Under the pieces are notes generated by a model. The model was not told the origin of the DNA. It worked only from the letters and a program-made list of their open reading frames with translations, and ran no database searches. From positions 1-6,694 of the forward strand of contig UREH01000128.1 of NCBI GenBank assembly GCA_900546835.1: DNA of 6,694 bases, written 5' to 3'. The stretch's first letter is position 1; the number at the start of each line of letters is the position of its first letter. Origin of the DNA: an uncultured Porphyromonadaceae bacterium (lineage in GTDB: Bacteria > Bacteroidota > Bacteroidia > Bacteroidales > Muribaculaceae). Made by a program: the position numbers and the translations under genes. Below, piece by piece: positions 1-4,354 of this stretch.

Positions 1-127
1 GGTATTGGCTGAGCCATACGCCGGCCGAGAATGCCAGCTCGTAAGTCCATTCCTCAGGACGTGCGGGGATATGTCGGGGATTGAATTTTTCAGCGAAGGT
101 GATTCGCTCGGTGTAGTTGAATTCCAT
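1..127 (-). CDS. 5' end of an unrecognised protein gene, cut by the window edge
   Basis: Reading the minus strand from an ATG at 127-125 gives 42 open codons that run off the left edge. The product begins MEFNYTERITFAEKF and continues through an aromatic-rich stretch (EEWTYELAFSAGVWLSQY). The N-terminus shows no signal peptide or membrane segment, so a cytoplasmic protein is likely, but I do not recognise the family. Support for a real gene comes from an upstream minus-strand TAnnTTTG promoter box about 39 bp before the ATG, from codon choice like the neighbouring genes, and from the divergent arrangement with the sigma factor gene. Only the first part is visible, so no function is assigned. 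Confidence 0.6.
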   Translation of the reverse strand, partial: MEFNYTERITFAEKFNPRHIPARPEEWTYELAFSAGVWLSQY

Positions 128-165
128 ACGGTTTAAGGCAAGACAGGTTTGTTGATTCTATTACG

Positions 166-173
166 CAAAGTTA
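166..173 (-). promoter_or_regulatory. Bacteroidota -7 box for the edge gene
   Basis: On the minus strand this reads TAACTTTG, a full match to the TAnnTTTG box used by the primary sigma factor of Bacteroidota. It would start transcription near 162 and give a leader of about 35 nt before the ATG at 127. No clear TTTG -33 box is seen at the usual spacing, so the call rests on the -7 box and its position. Confidence 0.6.
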
Positions 174-237
174 ATGAAAATTTTTTTGGAGCGATGTAGT
201 TTTTGATCGAGGATGGCGTCTAACGTAGTAAATTCCG

Positions 238-245
238 TAAATTTG
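238..245 (+). promoter_or_regulatory. Bacteroidota -7 box for the sigma factor gene
   Basis: The sequence TAAATTTG matches TAnnTTTG exactly and predicts a transcript start near 249, about 24 nt before the ATG at 273. The -33 region (about 213-218) is a poor match to TTTG, so a weak or assisted promoter is possible. The box lies downstream of the in-frame ATG at 213, which argues that 213 is not the start codon. Confidence 0.6.
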
Positions 246-272
246 AAGCGGAAATTTAAAGTTTCTTCACTT

Positions 273-746
273 ATGCATAATCAGGAAAAACGCTTCCGCG
301 AACTTGTTGAGCAGCAGAAGGCCAACATCTATTCGGTGTGCTATATGCTTGCGGCGAGCCGACAGGATGCCGACGACATGTTTCAGGAGGTGCTTGTAAA
401 CCTTTGGAAGGGGATGCCGAAGTTCAGGGGCGAGAGCGCCGTATCTACGTGGACATACCGTATTGCTCTCAATACGTGTGTCTCTTTCCGGCGCAAGGCC
501 GACAGGCGCCCTGCCACCACCGACATTAATCCCGCGCTACTCAGCGAAGGAAGCGAGTTGGGCGACCAGACGGCCCGGCTTCACAGGCGCATACGTCATC
601 TGGAGCCTTTCGACCGGGCCATTGTGCTTCTCTGGCTCGAAGACCTTCCATATGAGGAGATCGGGGCAATCGTCGGCATTCCGGCCAAGGCTGTTGGTGT
701 AAGGCTTGTACGCATCCGGGAAAAGCTTAAGAAAGTCGCCGACTGA
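273..746 (+). CDS. RNA polymerase sigma-70 family (ECF-like) sigma factor, 157 aa
   Basis: This encodes a short two-domain sigma factor that would bind core RNA polymerase and direct it to a specific promoter set. Region 2 covers roughly residues 8-76: DADDMFQEVLVNLWKG at 32-47 is the core-binding helix, and STWTYRIALNTCVSFRRK at 58-75 is the -10 recognition part. Region 4 covers about 105-155, with a helix-turn-helix around YEEIGAIVGIPAKAVGVRLVRIREKLKK. Regions 1 and 3 are absent, as in ECF factors, and the length is typical. The frame stays open upstream to an ATG at 213, but the extra 20 residues (basic, Asn-rich) do not resemble the family and that ATG lies before the likely promoter box, so 273 is preferred. 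No Shine-Dalgarno is present, which is normal for Bacteroidota. A membrane protein gene follows on the same strand after 61 bp, possibly its regulator. The target regulon is not evident. Confidence 0.92.
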   Translation: MHNQEKRFRELVEQQKANIYSVCYMLAASRQDADDMFQEVLVNLWKGMPKFRGESAVSTWTYRIALNTCVSFRRKADRRPATTDINPALLSEGSELGDQTARLHRRIRHLEPFDRAIVLLWLEDLPYEEIGAIVGIPAKAVGVRLVRIREKLKKVAD

Positions 747-756
747 TGCCTGTGTG

Positions 757-764
757 CCCCCCCC
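757..764 (+). repeat. Run of eight cytosines between the sigma factor gene and the next gene
   Basis: Eight consecutive C residues lie 10 bp after the sigma factor stop codon and about 43 bp before the next start. Homopolymer tracts of this length can slip during replication. This one lies outside both reading frames, so slippage would at most change intergenic spacing or mRNA structure. It may be chance. Confidence 0.6.
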
Positions 765-807
765 ACCTAATCAACTGAATTCCAATGCTATCAAATAGAA
801 TATATCT

Positions 808-1419
808 ATGAACTCCGATATTAATGATAAAGAATTGAACGCGCTGGGTGCCGACGAGCAGATGCGCGCTATGCGTGCCGAACTCAACGCCTTGAAAGAG
901 GGACTGCGCGAGCAGAAAATCACCACCGAGATGATGCTCCGCAGCGCTATCGGCACGGCCAACCGCGCGGTAAGACGGATGGTTTTCCTTAACCTTCCCG
1001 CGGTGGCTTTTGTGTCTCTCTTTTGTGGCTATCTGAATGTAGAGAAAGGTTTTGTGAGCCATGCACTGGCGTGGGCCACGGTGGCTCTCCTTGCCGTGGT
1101 GCTGGCTATGAACGCTGTGGTCAACTGGATAAGCACCGCCGACGTGACCACCCTGCCGCTTGCAGAGCTTCAGCAGAAGCTGATAAAACGTCGGAAAAGG
1201 AGGATTATTACCCGCAATGTGGGGATGGCTCTGGCCGCGGGATGGTTCGTATGGGTAATCGTGGAGTTGAGTCGCTTGAGCGACGGGTCGGCATTGGTGG
1301 AAGGTGTGATAATCGGCGGCCTGGTCGGCGGCCTGATTGGCACGCGTCATTTCCGTCGGTTCCAGCGGGCCGACGCTGAGCTGATCGAGCAGATTGACGG
1401 GATGGACCCCGGTAAATAG
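808..1419 (+). CDS. Four-helix membrane protein, possible sigma factor partner, 203 aa
   Basis: The function is not recognised. The N-terminal 55 residues are soluble and charged, with a helical, probably coiled-coil stretch at about 15-50 (EQMRAMRAELNALKEGLREQ). Four likely membrane helices follow at about 58-76, 84-108, 135-155 and 163-179; the last is Gly-rich (GVIIGGLVGGLIG). A basic loop (KLIKRRKRRIITR, about 125-136) precedes helix 3, so by the positive-inside rule that loop and both termini are probably cytoplasmic. The gene lies 61 bp behind the sigma factor gene with no TAnnTTTG box in the gap, so co-transcription is likely. Membrane proteins encoded just after ECF sigma factors are often their regulators. 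An anti-sigma role with the cytoplasmic N-terminal helix binding the sigma factor is therefore plausible, but no known anti-sigma domain such as FecR or a zinc-binding anti-sigma domain is visible. Confidence 0.85.
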   Translation: MNSDINDKELNALGADEQMRAMRAELNALKEGLREQKITTEMMLRSAIGTANRAVRRMVFLNLPAVAFVSLFCGYLNVEKGFVSHALAWATVALLAVVLAMNAVVNWISTADVTTLPLAELQQKLIKRRKRRIITRNVGMALAAGWFVWVIVELSRLSDGSALVEGVIIGGLVGGLIGTRHFRRFQRADAELIEQIDGMDPGK

Positions 1420-1479
1420 TCGCACGTGCCGATTTTCAGGGGGTGCCAACGGAATTTTTGCGGAAAAAGATACGCGGAA

Positions 1480-1511
1480 GTTGGCGGAATAAAAAAGAAT
1501 GCGTAAATTTG
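1480..1511 (+). promoter_or_regulatory. Promoter of the L31 gene
   Basis: A -33-like GTTG at 1480-1483 and a perfect -7 box TAAATTTG at 1504-1511 are separated by 20 bp, the expected Bacteroidota spacing. The predicted transcript start near 1515 lies about 100 nt before the L31 ATG. The region 1420-1479 before it holds no gene. It does hold an 8-bp palindrome GCACGTGC at 1422-1429, just after the membrane protein stop codon, and I see no convincing terminator there. Confidence 0.75.
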
Positions 1512-1514
1512 CAA

Positions 1515-1614
1515 GCCATTACCACGAGCCGTCTTACCAGCGGCCAAGCCAAAGACCACGGAGTAGAGCTTCCGCCACTCCTGCAATCAGAAATCAAAAA
1601 ACTGCAAAGATAAA
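1515..1614 (+). promoter_or_regulatory. Long 5' leader of the L31 gene, candidate cis-regulatory RNA
   Basis: The predicted leader is about 100 nt, while the other promoters in this window imply leaders of about 6 to 35 nt. Two short hairpins can be drawn. One is GCCG 1528-1531 with CGGC 1541-1544; the other is GGAGT 1560-1564 with ACTCC 1577-1581. The last 30 nt before the ATG are A-rich and probably unpaired, which suits translation initiation in Bacteroidota. Ribosomal protein genes, including L31 genes in several phyla, often carry leaders that bind the protein product and repress translation. That role is inferred here from length and context only, because the visible stems are modest. 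Confidence 0.4.
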
Positions 1615-1869
1615 ATGAAAAAAGATCTTCATCCTTCCAACTATCGCGAAGTTGTTTTCAAGGACATGTCGAACGACGAGATTTTCATCACCCGCTCGAC
1701 CGTGGCTGCCAAAGAGACCATTGAAATCGATGGCGTGACCTATCCTCTGGTAAAACTCGAAATCACCTCTGCCAGCCACCCCTTCTTCACCGGCAAGCAG
1801 AAGCTCGTGGACACAGCCGGCCGCGTGGACAAGTTCCTCAGCCGCTACGGCAACCGCAAAAAGAACTGA
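1615..1869 (+). CDS. rpmE2: 50S ribosomal protein L31, type B, 84 aa
   Basis: This is a small protein of the large ribosomal subunit that in known ribosomes helps bridge the 50S central protuberance and the 30S head. The sequence shows L31 hallmarks: an N-terminal [15 protein letters not shown], the type B segment [12 protein letters not shown] at about 18-29, SHPFFTG at 54-60 and [14 protein letters not shown] at 66-79, ending in a basic RKKN tail. There are no cysteines, so it lacks the zinc-binding Cys motif of type A L31 and is the zinc-independent form. Length and start match the family. The gene has its own promoter, a long leader and a strong terminator, so it appears to be a monocistronic unit. 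In other bacteria type B forms can replace type A under zinc limitation. I see no Zur-like operator that I could defend here, and it may be the organism's only L31. Confidence 0.97.
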   Translation: MKKDLHPSNYREVVFKDMSNDEIFITRSTVAAKETIEIDGVTYPLVKLEITSASHPFFTGKQKLVDTAGRVDKFLSRYGNRKKN

Positions 1870-1888
1870 TTCCGACAACTTCGGATTC

Positions 1889-1927
1889 AAAAAAGGCGAT
1901 GCGCAGACGTGTGCACCGCCTTTTTTT
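1889..1927 (+). terminator. Intrinsic terminator after the L31 gene
   Basis: A stem of AAAAAAGGCG (1889-1898) with CGCC plus the T run (1917-1927) closes over an inner TGCGC/GTGCA pairing (1900-1904 with 1911-1915, one G-U). The result is a GC-rich hairpin ending in seven U residues. A smaller hairpin, TCCGA/TCGGA at 1871-1885, sits just before it, right after the stop codon. Because the left arm begins with an A run, it could also act on the minus strand, although no minus-strand gene reads into it. Confidence 0.9.
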
Positions 1928-1936
1928 GTGGGTGCA

Positions 1937-1971
1937 TTTGTTTACAGGGTGATGGAATTTCCTTAACTTTG
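1937..1971 (+). promoter_or_regulatory. Promoter of rsgA, very close to the start codon
   Basis: A perfect -7 box TAACTTTG lies at 1964-1971. The nearest good -33 box, TTTG at 1937-1940, is 23 bp upstream, slightly longer than the usual 19-21. The predicted transcript start is about 1975, only some 6 nt before the ATG at 1981. The promoter begins about 10 bp after the L31 terminator, which supports independent transcription of rsgA. Confidence 0.65.
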
Positions 1972-1980
1972 GCTACCTGT

Positions 1981-3054
1981 ATGAGCAAGAAACGAAACGA
2001 TAGAAAGGGAGCGGCTGGCAATGAGGTCGCCCGGGAAGAGCAGCGCGTTGTCGAGCGTGCCGCAGGAGTGGTGGTGCGCAACACCGGAAGCAGTTTCATC
2101 GTACTTACCGACGACGGGCGCGAGATTGACTCGCGTATAAAGGGCACTTTCCGACTGCGTGGCATCCGGACGACCAATCCCGTCGCTGTTGGCGATCGCG
2201 TGGATGTGGCCGTAAATGCCGACGGCTCGGCCTATATAACCCGCATCCACGACCGACGCAACTATATTATAAGGCGTGCGAGCAATTTATCGAAGGAGGC
2301 GAGCATCCTTGCGGCCAACGTCGACCAGGCGTGCCTGGTGGTTACACTGGCCCACCCGACGACTTCGACCACGTTTGTGGACCGCTTTCTGGCCACAGCC
2401 GAGGCCTACGGCGTTCCGGCGCTGATAGTAATCAACAAAATTGACCTGCTGGAGGAGCCGGACCAGACGGAAGGGTCCGACGGCTTGGATGCGACCGAGG
2501 AGGAGGCTTTCGAGGTCTCCGACGGGCGCGAGCTGCTTGAAGCAGTGGAATACCTCTACACGTCTATCGGCTACCCGGTGGTGGCTGTTTCGGCGCGAAC
2601 GGGGCAGGGGATGGCGCTTCTGCGTGAGCGTCTGCAAGGGAAAATCACACTTATGGCCGGCAATTCGGGCGTGGGGAAATCAACACTCATCAATGCACTC
2701 ATACCAGGTCTGGAGCTGCGCACGGGCGAGATTTCTGACGTGCACGACACCGGGATGCACACTACTACATTTTCCGAAATGTTCCCCCTGCCCGGGGGCG
2801 GGTGGCTGATTGACACCCCCGGGGTGCGTGGTTTTGGTACCATAGAGTTCGACGAGCACGAGGTAAGCCATTTCTTCCCTGAGATTTTCAGGATAGGGCG
2901 CGACTGCCGCTACGACGACTGCACGCACACCCACGAGCCGCAGTGCGCCGTACTTAAAGCTCTTGATGAGCAGCGTATAGCTCAATCGCGCTACAATTCT
3001 TACCTGAGCATAATGGAGGACGCCAATCCCGACAAGTATAGAAAGCCTTTTTGA
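1981..3054 (+). CDS. rsgA: Ribosome small subunit-dependent GTPase A (RsgA/YjeQ), 357 aa
   Basis: RsgA is a cytoplasmic GTPase that binds the maturing 30S subunit, checks the decoding centre and leaves upon GTP hydrolysis. An OB-fold covers about residues 28-92 (AGVVVRNTGSSFIVLTDDGRE onward). The GTPase motifs appear in the circularly permuted order that defines the family: G4 NKID 152-155, G5 SAR around 204-206, G1 GNSGVGKST 227-235, switch I TTTF about 261-264, and G3 DTPG 278-281. A C-terminal zinc site follows with C309, C314, H316 and C322. The frame is open back to 1909, but that segment crosses the L31 terminator and the promoter, so the ATG at 1981 is chosen. The first 25 residues are a charged extension, comparable to the basic tail of E. 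coli RsgA. An acidic insert at about 158-181 follows G4. The gene has its own promoter and no clear intrinsic terminator. Confidence 0.97.
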   Translation: MSKKRNDRKGAAGNEVAREEQRVVERAAGVVVRNTGSSFIVLTDDGREIDSRIKGTFRLRGIRTTNPVAVGDRVDVAVNADGSAYITRIHDRRNYIIRRASNLSKEASILAANVDQACLVVTLAHPTTSTTFVDRFLATAEAYGVPALIVINKIDLLEEPDQTEGSDGLDATEEEAFEVSDGRELLEAVEYLYTSIGYPVVAVSARTGQGMALLRERLQGKITLMAGNSGVGKSTLINALIPGLELRTGEISDVHDTGMHTTTFSEMFPLPGGGWLIDTPGVRGFGTIEFDEHEVSHFFPEIFRIGRDCRYDDCTHTHEPQCAVLKALDEQRIAQSRYNSYLSIMEDANPDKYRKPF

Positions 3055-3087
3055 CGCCACATTATAATGGCTTAACCTTCAGTATTC

Positions 3088-3247
3088 GAGGGCGTGTCAT
3101 AATAGCCCATCTGGGTCGTCGCCTGAGGGGTTCGGGTTCGGTCATTGACCTTAGTCAACTCCCTTCGCCCTCACCCTCAAGCTCCTACCATCTGGACCAT
3201 TCTTTTCATAGCAAAGCGACCAAATGTCGATGGCTGACAGCGCCCTC
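3088..3247. other. Nested imperfect inverted repeat, possible structured RNA, between convergent genes
   Basis: No gene is seen in 3055-3312. Most of its left part can fold as one long irregular stem. The pairings are GAGGGCG 3088-3094 with CGCCCTC 3241-3247; TGTCA 3095-3099 with TGACA 3235-3239, with G3240 bulged; GCC(C)ATC 3105-3111 with GATGGC 3229-3234; and GGTCG 3114-3118 with CGACC 3217-3221. Inside it, TGAGGG 3124-3129 can pair with CCCTCA 3174-3179, and GGTC 3140-3143 with GACC 3147-3150. That gives about 33 base pairs in nested order. No T run follows on the plus strand, so it is not a standard rsgA terminator. I see no target-site duplication, transposase or TAnnTTTG box within it. 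It could be a 3' UTR-derived RNA, a dispersed palindromic repeat or a remnant of a small element. The strand is unknown. Confidence 0.45.
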
Positions 3248-3250
3248 ACC
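3166..3250. repeat. Direct repeat CGCCCTCACC, two copies 75 bp apart
   Basis: Ten identical bases occur at 3166-3175 and 3241-3250. Each copy contains CGCCCTC, the complement of GAGGGCG at 3088-3094, so the upstream arm could pair with either copy. The pairing with the distal copy is better supported because it extends through further matches. Confidence 0.6.
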
Positions 3251-3258
3251 ATTCGGGT

Positions 3259-3304
3259 AAAAAATATGGCGATGTGTCAAATTCTGGAATTTTGACACAC
3301 CGCC
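3259..3304 (-). terminator. Intrinsic terminator of the NlpC/P60 lipoprotein gene
   Basis: On the minus strand GGCG, a G-U pair and TGTGTCAAAATTC pair with GAATTTGACACA and CGCC across a 2-nt loop with one bulged A. The stem is about 17 bp, and ATATTTTTT follows. It lies 9 bp after the stop codon of the lipoprotein gene. On the plus strand the stem has a mismatch instead of the G-U pair and no T run follows, so it acts mainly for the minus-strand gene. Confidence 0.9.
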
Positions 3305-3312
3305 GAAGAGGA

Positions 3313-4236
3313 TTAATCCATGAAGCGGTTGGAGAAGATGGAATCAATTTTCTCGTTGATGAGCTCGTCCAGGAGGTCGATTGCCGGGGTCGATTCTATA
3401 GACTTCGAAACGGCATCGGAGGTGGGGCGTCCGGCTTGGGAAGCGGCCTTGGAGGCCGACAATGCGGCAAACTCACCGAGGGTAATTTCTCCGGTCGCGG
3501 GGCGTGATGTTGCCGTTGTGGCGTCTGCTCTTGCAATTAGCTGAGGTTCTGTGGTGAGCGGCCGGTAGGGAGAGGGGAGAATGTTTGCGTCGGTATTTGT
3601 TCCGGAGGGTGATGGCGCTTTTTCAACCGGGGTGTTTGGCCGCCCTTTGGCAGAGGCCCAGCTTTCGGAGGCGCCACCCACACGGCCCACGCCGCGGAAA
3701 CGCTCCCCCCAATAGCCTGTATCGACCGGACTTACCATGACGCCGCGCGAGGAGGAGGCATGAATCATCTCGCCGCCCCCGATATAGAGGCCCACATGTG
3801 ATATGTCGGAACCTCCGCCGGCCGATGAGCCGAAGAAAAAGAGGTCGCCGGCGCGCGCTTTGTTGCGTGACACTTCGAGGCAATAGCTTTTCTGAGTCTT
3901 GGTGGTGCGTGGAATCTTTACCAGGCAGACCTTGCGGTAGACCTCCATCACCAGGCCGGAGCAGTCGGTCCCGTCGCGGTCCTGGCCGCCGTAGCGGTAG
4001 GGGGTTCCGAGCCATTGGCGTGCTTCGCCCACGAGATCGAGGCTCATTGCGTCGGGCACTTCGTAGGAGTAGTCGCGTGGCGGTTTTGTCGTGGCCTCGT
4101 TGCGGCCGCCTCCTTTACGGTATCCGTCGGAGCCACGCATGGCAGTCGCCTTTCGCGAGGAGCAGCCCGAGGCGAACAGCGCCAGAAGCGCCGCCAGGGC
4201 AGTAGCAGCCAATATGTGGAAAAGTCGGCGGGTCAT
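3313..4236 (-). CDS. NlpC/P60 family cell-wall hydrolase lipoprotein, 307 aa
   Basis: This is a probable envelope lipoprotein with a cysteine peptidase domain that cuts peptide bonds in peptidoglycan stems. A signal peptide (MTRRLFHILAATALAALLALFASGC) ends in a lipobox with the lipidated Cys at residue 25. A low-complexity linker leads to the NlpC/P60 domain at about 66-187. There WLGTPYRYGG is followed by the nucleophile C92 in TDCSGL, then H147 in SHVGLYIGGG and H159 in MIHAS as the likely catalytic residues. The remaining 115 or so residues form a Pro/Ser/Thr/Ala-rich tail ending in a helix (AIDLLDELINEKIDSIFSNRF), longer than in minimal family members. The frame extends to a GTG at 4251, but that codon overlaps the -7 box of the gene's own promoter, so the ATG at 4236 is preferred. 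The gene stands alone, with its own terminator, divergent from an ABC exporter operon. Confidence 0.93.
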   Translation of the reverse strand: MTRRLFHILAATALAALLALFASGCSSRKATAMRGSDGYRKGGGRNEATTKPPRDYSYEVPDAMSLDLVGEARQWLGTPYRYGGQDRDGTDCSGLVMEVYRKVCLVKIPRTTKTQKSYCLEVSRNKARAGDLFFFGSSAGGGSDISHVGLYIGGGEMIHASSSRGVMVSPVDTGYWGERFRGVGRVGGASESWASAKGRPNTPVEKAPSPSGTNTDANILPSPYRPLTTEPQLIARADATTATSRPATGEITLGEFAALSASKAASQAGRPTSDAVSKSIESTPAIDLLDELINEKIDSIFSNRFMD

Positions 4237-4250
4237 GTTTTTGAATTTCA

Positions 4251-4282
4251 CAAATTTAAGTAATCTCTTTGATTTCTACAAA
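4251..4282 (-). promoter_or_regulatory. Promoter of the NlpC/P60 lipoprotein gene
   Basis: On the minus strand TTTG (4282-4279) and TAAATTTG (4258-4251) are separated by 20 bp, an exact match to the Bacteroidota consensus. The transcript should start near 4247, about 10 nt before the ATG at 4236. Confidence 0.85.
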
Positions 4283-4287
4283 GGAAA

Positions 4288-4319
4288 TTTCGCAAAACGG
4301 CAAGGAAACGCTACCTTTG
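4288..4319 (+). promoter_or_regulatory. Promoter of the ABC exporter operon
   Basis: A -33-like TTTC at 4288-4291 and a perfect -7 box TACCTTTG at 4312-4319 are 20 bp apart. The predicted start near 4323 gives a leader of about 32 nt, AT-rich and without a Shine-Dalgarno. Its -33 box is only 5 bp from that of the divergent lipoprotein promoter, so two polymerases could hardly bind at once. Confidence 0.8.
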
Positions 4320-4354
4320 TGCCATAAATCAATTACATTCACTATATATTTCCA

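Noticed and set aside
185..205. Possible plus-strand promoter TTTG ... TAGTTTTTG upstream of position 213
   Set aside because: The two boxes are only 8 bp apart and the second is not an exact TAnnTTTG match. The box at 238-245 is better.
1422..1429. Palindrome GCACGTGC after the membrane protein gene, considered as a terminator
   Set aside because: The perfect palindrome leaves no room for a loop, and no T run follows closely. It may be a protein-binding site or chance.
727..1449. A 240-codon minus-strand open frame opposite the membrane protein gene
   Set aside because: It lies antisense to a well-formed membrane protein gene, has a His/Gln-rich composition with no recognisable fold, and has no TAnnTTTG promoter. 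It is a shadow of the GC-rich sense gene.
3088..3247. The inverted repeat considered as an integron attC site or a MITE
   Set aside because: There are no conserved attC core boxes, no visible target-site duplication at the ends and no integrase or transposase in the window.
3051..3260. A 69-codon plus-strand frame covering much of the gap after rsgA
   Set aside because: Its start overlaps the rsgA stop region, its composition is Ser/Pro/Arg-rich without pattern, and the DNA is better described by inverted repeats. A small gene cannot be fully excluded without comparison to relatives.
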